The notes below the pieces were generated by a model. That model ran no database searches. It was not told the DNA's origin and was given only the letters and a program-made list of their open reading frames with translations. The position numbers and the translations under genes are program-made. This document shows, one piece after another, positions 29,877 through 37,842 of a DNA stretch of 40,900 nt. This DNA is from Deltaproteobacteria bacterium (GTDB lineage: Bacteria > Desulfobacterota > Desulfuromonadia > Geobacterales > Pseudopelobacteraceae), in the NCBI GenBank assembly GCA_021778115.1, contig JAJYCS010000015.1, positions 1 through 40,900 of the forward strand. Reading direction: 5' to 3'. Numbering within the stretch: position 1 is the first letter of the stretch; every line of letters begins with the position of its first letter.

Positions 29877-31076
29877 TTATACATACTGCTCACGCAGTTC
29901 GGTGATCCGGTACATAAGACCGGCGCACAGAAACAGGCCAATACCGCAGACCATAAATATCGCGGTCGGATCGACCAGATCCGAAAGCCACCCGGTCAAA
30001 CCGAAGGCGATCGGCTGGGCGGAGAGGGAGACCGCCGTCAACAGGCTGAAAAATTTACCCCTGACCTCACCCGGTATAGCCCTTTGAAACAGGGTAATAA
30101 GGCAGATGTTGACGCCATTCAGGGCAAAACCGACCAGGACAAGGGCAACGACAAACAGGAGGAATCGTTCGACCAGCCCCATGGCCAGAAAACTGCCCCC
30201 CACCACGAGCAGGCTTGATATGACAAGCCGGTAGATCGTGGCCTTGGGACGAAAGGTGCTTAGTGCCAGCGAGGCCAGAAACATCCCGCAGGTATAGCTG
30301 GCCAGGAGCAGTCCAACCCCTGTCGATCCGGATTTGAATACCCCCTCGGCGAAGACCGGAATCAACACCGCAAGGGACGAGAACAGGAAATTGACGACCA
30401 CCAACGGCCCCAGCATCCTGGACACCATCGGCATGCCCCGGACAACGGTCCACCCTTCTTTCAGATCAGATACGAACGATAACGTTTCCACGGATGGGCT
30501 GTGCTGGTAGGCAATTCTCCGGATAAGCAGGGCAGACACTAAAAACGAACCTCCATTGAAAAAGAACGCAGCCGGGACGCCAATTGCAACTATCAACCCA
30601 CTCCCCATCAAAAAGCCGAGGGCTCCGCTGGCATTGGCCGAAAGCTGCGTGAGCGCGTTGGCGCGCCCTAGATCCTGCGAGGAGACAATGGACGGTATCA
30701 TGGCGAGCGTTGCTGGGTTGAAAAAGGCGGAGGCGATCGAGATCAGCGCCGTCATGAGGACAAGCACCGGCATATTAAGCAGGCCGTAGTAGGCCATCCC
30801 GGCCAGGATGATCACCAGCACGCTACGGACGAGATCACAGGCGATGGCGATCTGCTGCCGGCTCATCCGGTCAGAAATAGCTCCTGCCCAGGGTGAAATC
30901 ATCACAGACGGCAGGGTTGCGGCAATGAGTACCAGCCCCAGGGCCGTGCCTGATCTCGTCCAGGAGTACACCAGCCAGATTACGGCAAGGGTATGAATCC
31001 GGTCGCCAATCTGGGAGACCACCTGGCCAACCCAGAAGTTTCTAAAGTTTGGATGCTCCTGCAGAAACGTATTCAT
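29877..31076 (-). CDS. MFS transporter (DHA3/MefA-like drug or metabolite exporter)
   Basis: A 399-residue major facilitator with 12 predicted helices, of the class of macrolide-type exporters. Helix 1 begins after NFRNFWVGQVVSQIGDRIHT, and the loop 2-3 motif A is GAISDRMSRQQIAI (about 66-79). FFNPATLAMIPSIV and RAIPGEVRGKFFSL are typical for this subgroup. ATG 31076 is chosen over TTG 31079, with AAGGAG five bases upstream. It is the first gene of the Lux-like operon and probably exports its product or provides immunity. Import cannot be excluded. Confidence 0.86.
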   Translation of the reverse strand: MNTFLQEHPNFRNFWVGQVVSQIGDRIHTLAVIWLVYSWTRSGTALGLVLIAATLPSVMISPWAGAISDRMSRQQIAIACDLVRSVLVIILAGMAYYGLLNMPVLVLMTALISIASAFFNPATLAMIPSIVSSQDLGRANALTQLSANASGALGFLMGSGLIVAIGVPAAFFFNGGSFLVSALLIRRIAYQHSPSVETLSFVSDLKEGWTVVRGMPMVSRMLGPLVVVNFLFSSLAVLIPVFAEGVFKSGSTGVGLLLASYTCGMFLASLALSTFRPKATIYRLVISSLLVVGGSFLAMGLVERFLLFVVALVLVGFALNGVNICLITLFQRAIPGEVRGKFFSLLTAVSLSAQPIAFGLTGWLSDLVDPTAIFMVCGIGLFLCAGLMYRITELREQYV

Positions 31077-31165
31077 CAAGACTCCTTAATCGGGTTCGAC
31101 ACCATATCTGCGCATCCGATCAAGCAGAGAGGTCAGGGAGGAACCGGATGCTCCCCAAATTGGAC

Positions 31166-31223
31166 GCATTGTGCTTGCAGTGCATTGTGTATGTTTTTTC
31201 TGGCAGTTGCTCCTGACGTGCCC
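31166..31223 (-). promoter_or_regulatory. Leader of the Lux-like operon: candidate sigma54 site and direct repeat
   Basis: The 168-base gap between the SpoIIE stop and the MFS start holds, on the minus strand, GGGCACGTCAGGAGCA (31223-31208). This has the GG-N10-GC spacing of a -24/-12 promoter but departs from the TTGC consensus. Just downstream, GCATTGTG occurs twice on the plus strand (31166-31173 and 31182-31189), 16 bases apart, a possible operator. Both are eye readings. Confidence 0.25.
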
Positions 31224-31244
31224 CCATCCGACGAGGCCTCATGC

Positions 31245-33155
31245 TTACCCCCTGTACAGCACCATCATCATGGTTATGTCGTCAGACTGGGGCGCGCCTT
31301 CGGCAAACCGACCCACCTCCGCCATGACACCGGTTACGGTCTCCCTGATCCCGCTGCCGCAAAGGAGGGCCAGGGTCCGCTCCAGCCTTTCCTCCGAGAA
31401 TGCCTGATCCCGGAGGTCCATGGCCTCGGTCACGCCGTCGGTGTAGAGAAACAGGCTGTCGTCCGGCTCCAGCAGCAGGCGCTCACGCCGGTAGGTGATC
31501 CCTTCCATGGCCCCCACCACGACTCCGCCGGACGTGGGCAGCCAGGAGATCCCTCCGCTACGCTTCATGTGCAGGGGCGGATTGTGGCCGCCGTTGGCGT
31601 AGACGAGTTCGCCGGTTTCCGTGTCCAGCAAGCCGCAGAAGGTTGTCACGAACATGCAGGAGTCGTTGTCCCGGGCAAGCTCGCCGTTCACCCGGCAGAG
31701 GATCTCGTCGGGTGCTATCCCCTGGCGGGCCGTTGCCTTGATCAGGGTCATGGACATGGCCATGAAGAGCGCGGCCGGCACCCCCTTGCCGGAGACATCG
31801 GCGATGACGAAACAGAGATGGGTGTCGTCCACCAGGAAGAAATCGTAAAAATCACCCCCCACCTCCCTGGCCGGCGCCATCAGGGCATAGAGGTCGAACT
31901 CCCGCCGCTCGGGAAAGGGTGGGAAGTTCTTGGGGAGAAGACCCATCTGGATGTCGTGTGCGATGTTCAGTTCGCTCTCGATCCGCTCCTTGGCGGCCGT
32001 AGTTTCGGTGAGCCTTGCTATATACTCCTTGAGTGAGCCTTTCATCACCTGGAAGGCGGTGGTGAGGGCCCCCACCTCGTCTCGGCTGCGCACAGGCGGC
32101 AGATCCACCTCAAAATCGCCGCCGGCTATTGAGGCGGTGGCCTGCGCCAGCCCGTAGAGCGGGGTTGTGATGGAGCGGGCGATGAACACCACCGCTACGG
32201 TCAGGAGCAGGATGCCCGCCATCCCCATGGCCGCGCCGGTCAGGCTCAGCCTTTTCACCTGGGCCAGCAGTTCGGCCTCGGGAAAAACGACCGCCAGGGT
32301 CCAGCCGACGGACGGGATCGGCGCATAGTAGAGCCAGCACGCTCTCCCGGTTATGTCGGTGTACGGGATGAAGTCAGTCCCACCCCGGATCATCTTCCTG
32401 CCGAGTGCGCGCAACCCCGGATCGTTCCGGGCCTCGGCAAGGCTGAAGATGGTCTCGTTCATGATCATATCCTTGGCAGGATGGGTGACGATGGTACCGT
32501 TGCGGGAGAGGAGAAAGGCATAGCCCGTTTTCAGCACCTTTATGGATGCGACCAGTTCCGTAAGCCACTCCAGGGAGACATCCGAGGCAACCACCCCCTT
32601 CAGGCGCCTGGTGCCGTTCGTGGTTTCGTAGAACGGGACGGAACAGGTGGCCATGAGGATGTTGGCGCCGTTGTCGCCATAATATGGCTCGGTCCACTCG
32701 GCCATCCCCAGCTCGCGGCTGATCTGGTACCAATCCTGGCGAAGATACTGAAAGGTGTCCTCCGGGTCGTACACAAGAGTCTTCCCCTGTTTGTAGAAAT
32801 AGGGGCCGTAAGGGCGGGCATGGGGAGTGAGTGGTTCAAAGGCCGCGCAGCAGCCGTAAATCTCCCGGTTGTCCCTGACCGTGGCGCGAAGCAGGGAAAG
32901 GAGCTGCCGGTGGGTGTATCCGCCGCTTTCCAAGGACCGCGCAACCCCTTCGGTCACCTTTGCGACCGAGGTGAGCACCGTATCCACCCGGTACACCGAC
33001 GCGAGGGCCAGGTTGCGGGCGTTGTTTTCCAGCTCCTGCTGAAGCATGAGCCGGGAACGGTAGTAGTTGTAACCGAGTACGGCGGCGAAGATCAGCGTGC
33101 CGCTCAGGGTGATGACAAAGATCAGCTTGAAGGCTATGCTTCTATCAGCGAGCAT
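31245..33155 (-). CDS. Membrane dCache-HAMP-SpoIIE (PP2C) phosphatase
   Basis: A 636-residue sensor phosphatase. TM1 is about 9-29, then a periplasmic double-Cache domain (about 35-295, with WYQISRELGMAEWTEPYYGD), TM2 about 307-327, and HAMP about 328-380 (ITTPLYGLAQATASIAGGDF). A linker helix (ERIESELNIAHDIQMGLLP) leads to the SpoIIE/RsbU-type PP2C domain (about 420-636). The metal-binding motifs are GGDFYDFF, IADVSGKGVP, YTDGVTEAMD and SDDIT. Such enzymes dephosphorylate a STAS antagonist, which then captures the anti-sigma or partner kinase. The start ATG 33155 has TGGAGG upstream; a TTG at 33170 is less likely. It overlaps the binding-protein gene by 11 bases, so ligand binding protein, phosphatase, kinase and STAS protein are one expression unit. 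Confidence 0.93.
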   Translation of the reverse strand: MLADRSIAFKLIFVITLSGTLIFAAVLGYNYYRSRLMLQQELENNARNLALASVYRVDTVLTSVAKVTEGVARSLESGGYTHRQLLSLLRATVRDNREIYGCCAAFEPLTPHARPYGPYFYKQGKTLVYDPEDTFQYLRQDWYQISRELGMAEWTEPYYGDNGANILMATCSVPFYETTNGTRRLKGVVASDVSLEWLTELVASIKVLKTGYAFLLSRNGTIVTHPAKDMIMNETIFSLAEARNDPGLRALGRKMIRGGTDFIPYTDITGRACWLYYAPIPSVGWTLAVVFPEAELLAQVKRLSLTGAAMGMAGILLLTVAVVFIARSITTPLYGLAQATASIAGGDFEVDLPPVRSRDEVGALTTAFQVMKGSLKEYIARLTETTAAKERIESELNIAHDIQMGLLPKNFPPFPERREFDLYALMAPAREVGGDFYDFFLVDDTHLCFVIADVSGKGVPAALFMAMSMTLIKATARQGIAPDEILCRVNGELARDNDSCMFVTTFCGLLDTETGELVYANGGHNPPLHMKRSGGISWLPTSGGVVVGAMEGITYRRERLLLEPDDSLFLYTDGVTEAMDLRDQAFSEERLERTLALLCGSGIRETVTGVMAEVGRFAEGAPQSDDITMMMVLYRG

Positions 33156-34152
33156 CTGGCCTCCAGACAAAGGAGTCGAAAGGCGGGATCTTGCGGATCA
33201 CGGCGTTATCCAGAAGTATCCGCGCCGTGGTTTCGTAGTCGCTCCGGGCCAGGCGGCCGTATCCGGCGGTATTTCCCTGGGGCATGATCAGGTCTCGCAT
33301 GCGGGCCAGCATCCATTTCTGGTGCATCCTGTTGGCCGGGATCTTTGCAGCCCGCATGTACTTCATGATGATGTCCAGGGCCTCGTCGGGGTGGGCAAAG
33401 GCATACTGCCACCCTTCCAGGGAGGCGGCGACGAATTCCCGGGCGAGGTCGGGATCGTTGTTTACGGTCTTTTCCAGGGCATAGAGACCGTCTTCGGGAA
33501 GATTCAGTCCCTCGTCCTTGAGGAAGAACACCTTCAGTGCATCCGGGTCGACCCCTGAATCGATGATGGTGTGGTACTCGTTGTACCACATGGCAGATGT
33601 GACATCGATCCCGCCGCGCAGGAACAGGTTGACGGTATAGGATTGCGGCACCTCGTGCACCCGGATATGAAACTTCTTGAAGAAGGCGTGGGGAGGTATG
33701 GCGAAATCGCCGCCCCAGAGGCCGACCTTTTTGCCGTTCATGTCGGCCGGTGTCCTGATGCCGCTCGATTTCCTGGCAATCAGCATGATGGAGGTCTTCT
33801 GGACGATCTGGGCGATGTTGACGAGCTTAACCCCGGCTGCCTGCTCCTTGAGCGCGGTAGTGAGCCAGAGCAGCGCGAAGTCCGCCTTCCCCTTTGCCAG
33901 ATAAGTGGCGGACGAATAGTTCGGGCCTCCGCTGATGATGGTCAGGTCGATGTCGTGCTTGCGATATATCCCCTTGTCCAGTGCGGTGTAGTAACCGGCA
34001 AACTGGGCCTGGGGGCTCCAGAGCGGAATCAGGGTCGCCTTTTTGAGCGTTCGCTCCGCCGCAAAAGCCTGTGCCGCGGCCAACGCAACGATGAGCGCCG
34101 CGGTGAGCAGCCGGGCAACACCAAATATCCGCGCCGCCGGAATTTCCCTCAT
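33145..34152 (-). CDS. Periplasmic NMT1/SsuA-like substrate-binding protein (orphan)
   Basis: A 335-residue solute-binding protein with a signal peptide of about 31 residues (core LLTAALIVALAAAQAFA). The mature part matches NMT1/THI5-type proteins: LIPLWSPQAQFAGYYTALDKG, YRKHDIDLTIISGGPN, GKADFALLWLTTALKEQAAG, MNGKKVGLWGGDF and MWYNEYHTIIDSG. These usually bind pyrimidine, sulfonate or nitrate-like ligands for ABC importers. No permease or ATPase gene is near. It lies inside a partner-switching operon, overlapping the kinase gene by ATGA and the phosphatase gene by 11 bases. The likely role is ligand presentation to the dCache sensor. The ligand is unknown. Confidence 0.88.
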   Translation of the reverse strand: MREIPAARIFGVARLLTAALIVALAAAQAFAAERTLKKATLIPLWSPQAQFAGYYTALDKGIYRKHDIDLTIISGGPNYSSATYLAKGKADFALLWLTTALKEQAAGVKLVNIAQIVQKTSIMLIARKSSGIRTPADMNGKKVGLWGGDFAIPPHAFFKKFHIRVHEVPQSYTVNLFLRGGIDVTSAMWYNEYHTIIDSGVDPDALKVFFLKDEGLNLPEDGLYALEKTVNNDPDLAREFVAASLEGWQYAFAHPDEALDIIMKYMRAAKIPANRMHQKWMLARMRDLIMPQGNTAGYGRLARSDYETTARILLDNAVIRKIPPFDSFVWRPDAR

Positions 34153-34580
34153 GCCGTGCCGTCATCCGTGCGCTGCAGGACCATGCGGAGCACGTTGCGA
34201 CCCTCATCCCGCCGGTAGCTTACCTCGTCGGTCAGCGTGCGGATGAAGTGTACCCCGAGTCCGCCGATCTTTCGTCCCATGAGATCTGCGCCGGTATCCG
34301 GCTCAGGGAGGGAGAGAATATCAAACGGTATCCCCCAGTCCATCATCGTGACCACAAAACCACCTCGGTCACAGCCGCAAGCCAGCTCTACATCACCGGT
34401 ACCGCCGGGATAGGCATAGTGGCAGACATTGACGAAGGCCTCCTCCACGGCGATCAGCAATCCGATCCCTTTCCCGGTGTCCAGAGCGCAGCGCTCGGCG
34501 TGCGCTTCGACAAAGCCGGTCACTTCAGCGAGGTTCCCGACATCGGCCGCGCATCGCAAGGTATCCGTTTCGTTCTCCAT
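34149..34580 (-). CDS. RsbW/SpoIIAB-like serine kinase (anti-sigma or partner-switch kinase)
   Basis: A 143-residue HATPase_c_2 protein. The start ATG 34580 overlaps the STAS stop (TGATG); a longer frame to 34697 runs through the STAS gene and is rejected. N-box: LLIAVEEAFVNVCHYAY with Mg-binding Asn51. G1: DWGIPFD (81-87). G2: GGLGVHFIRTLTDEV (106-120). All three ATP-binding motifs are present, so it should phosphorylate the neighbouring STAS protein and bind a target factor. No sigma factor gene lies in the window, so the output partner is elsewhere or is not a sigma factor. Confidence 0.92.
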   Translation of the reverse strand: MENETDTLRCAADVGNLAEVTGFVEAHAERCALDTGKGIGLLIAVEEAFVNVCHYAYPGGTGDVELACGCDRGGFVVTMMDWGIPFDILSLPEPDTGADLMGRKIGGLGVHFIRTLTDEVSYRRDEGRNVLRMVLQRTDDGTA

Positions 34581-34915
34581 CAGGCCGGCTCGGCCAGTGC
34601 GCCGGACACCGAATCGTACATCCGGAAAATCGATCCGAAACCGGAGATGTCGAACACCTCTTTGACCGCTCCTCCGACAGCGGCGAAGCGGATCCATCCG
34701 CCCTTCCCCTTCAACGCCTTGGCCGTTGCCAGGATGCCCCTCAAGCCGGCACTGCTGATATACTCCAGCCCGGACATTTCCATCACGAACTGTGTTTCTC
34801 CCTCGGCAATCCGCTCATTCAGGGCTTTCTCGAACGAAGGAGCGGTTATGGCATCCATCCTCCCTGTTATCTTCACAATTGTTGTGTCGTTTTCCGTTCT
34901 GCACGCTATTTCCAT
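34580..34915 (-). CDS. STAS-domain anti-sigma factor antagonist
   Basis: A 111-residue SpoIIAA/RsbV-like protein and first gene of the signalling operon. It shows ITGRMDAITAPSFEKAL, the phosphorylation loop LEYISSAGLRGIL with Ser55 at the phospho-acceptor position (Ser54 replaces the usual Asp), and GGAVKEVFDISGF. Phosphorylation by the adjacent kinase would release it; dephosphorylation by the SpoIIE protein would let it sequester the kinase. GGGAGG precedes the ATG. It overlaps the kinase gene by one base. Confidence 0.93.
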   Translation of the reverse strand: MEIACRTENDTTIVKITGRMDAITAPSFEKALNERIAEGETQFVMEMSGLEYISSAGLRGILATAKALKGKGGWIRFAAVGGAVKEVFDISGFGSIFRMYDSVSGALAEPA

Positions 34916-34980
34916 GAGTACCTCCCGTGCTTAGAGATTGTTGAAATTCAACTCAACGTCTTAAACGATTGTATGATGTA

Positions 34981-35009
34981 TGAATACCTGTACATCTTGC
35001 CCTCGTCAA
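34981..35009 (-). promoter_or_regulatory. Candidate promoter of the partner-switching operon
   Basis: On the minus strand TTGACG (35009-35004) and TATTCA (34986-34981) are 17 bases apart, about 65 bases before the STAS start. The -35 is good, the -10 poor. Confidence 0.3.
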
Positions 35010-35046
35010 GCTGCCCAAAGTTGATTTCATGACGGACAAACCGGAC

Positions 35047-35071
35047 AACCCCCTTGCCGTTGCAGGGGGTT
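35047..35071. other. GC-rich hairpin between divergent STAS and rimO genes
   Basis: AACCCCC (35047-35053) pairs with GGGGGTT (35065-35071), with an inner TGC/GCA extension and a 4-base loop. It lies 47 bases before the rimO start. As the flanking genes diverge it ends neither of them; it could be a 5' leader structure of rimO or an operator. Function unknown. Confidence 0.45.
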
Positions 35072-35117
35072 TCGGGTATGTATGCCGATCATATATCTAG
35101 ATTGGAGAGAGGTACCT

Positions 35118-36467
35118 GTGGAGAACAAGACACCGCAGAAGGTCAGCATGGTCAGCCTGGGCTGCCCCAAGAACCTGGTGGATGCCGAGGTGATGCTGGG
35201 GGTCTTGGCGCAGCAGGAGTATGAGATCACCACCGACGAACAGCAGGCCGACGTGATCATCGTCAATACCTGCTCGTTCATCAAAGAGGCCCGCGAGGAG
35301 AGCGTAGACGCCATCCTCGACCTGGCCGACCGCAAACATGACGCCAAATGTCACACCCTGATCGTGGCCGGCTGCCTGCCGCAACGCTACCAGGAGGAAC
35401 TGGCCAGGGAGCTGCCCGAGGTCGATATCTTCATCGGCACCGGCGACTATCCCAAGGTGGCGGAGATTCTCGCCGAGCACCACGTCCAGGAAGGGCAGAT
35501 CAAGTACGTGGGCGATCCGAACTACGTCTACGACGAAACCCTGCCCCGCCTCAACTCGTCACCGGGCTGGTACGCCTACCTGAAGATCGGCGAGGGCTGC
35601 TCCAACTGCTGCACCTACTGCGTGATCCCCTCCATCCGCGGAGGTTACCGTTCACGGCCGCACGAGGCGCTGGTGAGCGAGGCGAAGCGGCTGGTCAACG
35701 GCGGCGTGCGGGAGCTGATCCTGGTCTCCCAGGACATCACCCGCTACGGCAGCGATCTGGCCGACGGCAGCAGCCTGGCAGGCCTGATCCGCAGCCTGGC
35801 TGGCATTGAAGAACTGAAATGGATCCGCCTGTTGTACGCCTACCCCGACGGCATCGATGAGGAACTGATCGACCTCTTGAAACATGAGCCGAAACTCTGC
35901 AAGTACCTGGATATCCCGATCCAGCATATCAGTGACAGCGTCCTGCAGCGGATGAACCGCCGCTCCACCTCCGAGCAGATCCGTACCCTGGTGGACCGGC
36001 TGCACGCCGAGATTCCCGAGATCGCCCTGCGCACCTCGCTGATCGTCGGCTTCCCCGGCGAGACCGTGGACGACTTTATGGAGCTGACCCGCTTTGTGGA
36101 GCAGGCTAAATTTGATCGATTGGGTGTGTTTTGCTACTCCAGGGAGGAAGGTACCCCGGCGGCAGAGATGCCGGATCAGGTCTCGGAGCGGGTAAAAAAG
36201 GAACGCTACCGCAAGCTGATGAAGGTACAGGCCCGGCTCTCGTTCCGCCGCAACCGGGCCCAGGTGGGGCAGATCGAGCAGGTGATCGTGGAGGGATACA
36301 GCGAGGAGACCGAGCTCCTCTTAAAAGGGCGCACCTCCCGTCAGGCACCGGATATCGACGGCCAGGTCTACATCACCAGCGGCACCGCCAATGTAGGGGA
36401 CATCGTCCCCTGCCGGATCACCGACTCCTCCGACTACGATCTGATCGCAGAGATGCTGGAGGAGTAA
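35118..36467 (+). CDS. rimO: Ribosomal protein S12 methylthiotransferase
   Basis: A radical-SAM enzyme of 449 residues that adds a methylthio group to a conserved aspartate of ribosomal protein S12. GTG 35118 is preferred: AGAGG lies 5-6 bases upstream, and the N-terminus then matches the family ([19 protein letters not shown]). The frame is open back to an ATG at 35082 without a site. The N-terminal UPF0004 domain has three cluster cysteines in LGCPKN, VNTCSF and AGCLPQR. The radical-SAM CxxxCxxC is [12 protein letters not shown], and a TRAM domain ends the protein (about 380-449). It converges on pelG with only 4 bases between the stops. Confidence 0.95.
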   Translation: MENKTPQKVSMVSLGCPKNLVDAEVMLGVLAQQEYEITTDEQQADVIIVNTCSFIKEAREESVDAILDLADRKHDAKCHTLIVAGCLPQRYQEELARELPEVDIFIGTGDYPKVAEILAEHHVQEGQIKYVGDPNYVYDETLPRLNSSPGWYAYLKIGEGCSNCCTYCVIPSIRGGYRSRPHEALVSEAKRLVNGGVRELILVSQDITRYGSDLADGSSLAGLIRSLAGIEELKWIRLLYAYPDGIDEELIDLLKHEPKLCKYLDIPIQHISDSVLQRMNRRSTSEQIRTLVDRLHAEIPEIALRTSLIVGFPGETVDDFMELTRFVEQAKFDRLGVFCYSREEGTPAAEMPDQVSERVKKERYRKLMKVQARLSFRRNRAQVGQIEQVIVEGYSEETELLLKGRTSRQAPDIDGQVYITSGTANVGDIVPCRITDSSDYDLIAEMLEE

Positions 36468-36471
36468 TCAT

Positions 36472-37842
36472 TCACTGCAGCATGAAGGTCTCGTACTCAA
36501 GCCGCTCCAGGTCCTCATCCAGAAAAATCATCCCCACGGCGATAACAGCCACCAGGGCCAGGGCGAAACCGTAACCGTAGTAGTACGGTCCCAACTGGAT
36601 CGACACCAGGGTGAAGAGGAGGTTCAAAACGGTGAAACACCCGGTAAGGATCAACACACGCCGGCGTTTATCCAGATAGAAGAAGATGTTCAAAATCCCC
36701 AGCAGCACCACCTGAAATCCGGCAGCAGCCACCTGAATGGCGAGAAGCGGCAGATGGATCTCGGCGATTCCGGCCAAGGCCAGCAGGCGACTGCCCGCAA
36801 CAATCACCACCATGGTGGTGATCCCCTGGATCTTCATGATATCGTAGAGCCCTTCCCTCGCCACCCGTACCATCTCGTCCTTCATCTCCTGGATGTAAGA
36901 GAGTGAGCCCCCTTCCCGCACCGCGTCGTAGAACCGGTCGTAATACTCCACAAAGTCGCTCTCCATCCGCACAAGAAAGACCGCCATACCGGGGATAATG
37001 GCCAGATAGGCGAGAAAAACCGGCAGGTCGTACACCAGTGAACCTCGTAATGGCCCGATCACCTGCCGGCCGGTAACCGGATGAAACCAGAAGACAAACT
37101 TGTCTCCCCATATCCCTAAATTATAAAAGAGACCGGTGGCCATCAGGGACCGAAACATACGCCCCTTGCCGAGAAAATCGAATTCGATGAAGCGGTTAGA
37201 TGGGTAGTCACGGGCAATAATCCGCATCATCCCGAGGAATACGATGAACTGCCCTGTCAGAAAGGCCAGCACCAACCCTTCCAGGTTACCATGACGCAGC
37301 AGTATCGTCAGTGCCAGCGCGCTGCCATAGCCCAGAGCGAAGTTGGCCAGGATCGCCTTGTATGCCTTGAGGCCCGAGAGGAGGATGGCCGTGACCCAGA
37401 CACAGCAGAGCACCACAAAGGTGGCGGCAAACAGCAATCGAAACAGGAGGCTTTGCTGGGTAAAACAGCAAAGGCCCACCGGATAGGAGATGATGGCGGC
37501 GGCCGGGATAACCAACGCCAGGAGACCGTTCAGGTTGGGCAGCAACCGGTAATGTTCCTTGCAGAAGATCCGGTCAGCGGCATACCGGGTGAAGGCCAGC
37601 TGCACCAGGCCGGTGAGGATGAGACTGCCGGCGATCAGGTAGGTGACCACGGTCTGAAACTTGGACACCAGGAGAGCCGGTATGACCACCGGAATGGAGA
37701 TGATGCCGATCAAGAGCACGGCGACGATGGACAGAATCCAGGGACCGGAGCTGATGATCCCGGCGTAGGCATATGCCATGACCAAGGAGCTGTAGCTCTC
37801 CCCCTGCATCAGCTTGCGCAGTTCAAAACCGATCCCCGCCAT
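36472..37842 (-). CDS. pelG: PelG, inner-membrane protein of Pel polysaccharide export
   Basis: A 456-residue polytopic protein of the MATE/Wzx-like (MVF) superfamily with about 12 helices. PelG forms part of the inner-membrane Pel synthase/transport complex with PelD, PelE and the glycosyltransferase PelF. It begins with MAGIGFELRKLMQGESYSS, as PelG proteins do, and holds NLGIWGDKFVFWF, FVEYYDRFYDAV and the charged C-terminus FLDEDLERLEYETF. The length equals that of PelG. Its start immediately follows the pelF stop without an intervening base. It is the last gene of the operon. Confidence 0.92.
   Translation of the reverse strand: MAGIGFELRKLMQGESYSSLVMAYAYAGIISSGPWILSIVAVLLIGIISIPVVIPALLVSKFQTVVTYLIAGSLILTGLVQLAFTRYAADRIFCKEHYRLLPNLNGLLALVIPAAAIISYPVGLCCFTQQSLLFRLLFAATFVVLCCVWVTAILLSGLKAYKAILANFALGYGSALALTILLRHGNLEGLVLAFLTGQFIVFLGMMRIIARDYPSNRFIEFDFLGKGRMFRSLMATGLFYNLGIWGDKFVFWFHPVTGRQVIGPLRGSLVYDLPVFLAYLAIIPGMAVFLVRMESDFVEYYDRFYDAVREGGSLSYIQEMKDEMVRVAREGLYDIMKIQGITTMVVIVAGSRLLALAGIAEIHLPLLAIQVAAAGFQVVLLGILNIFFYLDKRRRVLILTGCFTVLNLLFTLVSIQLGPYYYGYGFALALVAVIAVGMIFLDEDLERLEYETFMLQ

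Noticed and set aside
21834-31076. A bioluminescence (lux) operon
   Set aside because: LuxC and LuxE are present, but no luxA, luxB or luxD gene is found, so light production is not supported.
34581-34697. N-terminal extension of the RsbW-like kinase
   Set aside because: The extension is translated in another frame through the STAS gene; the TGATG junction marks the real start at 34580.
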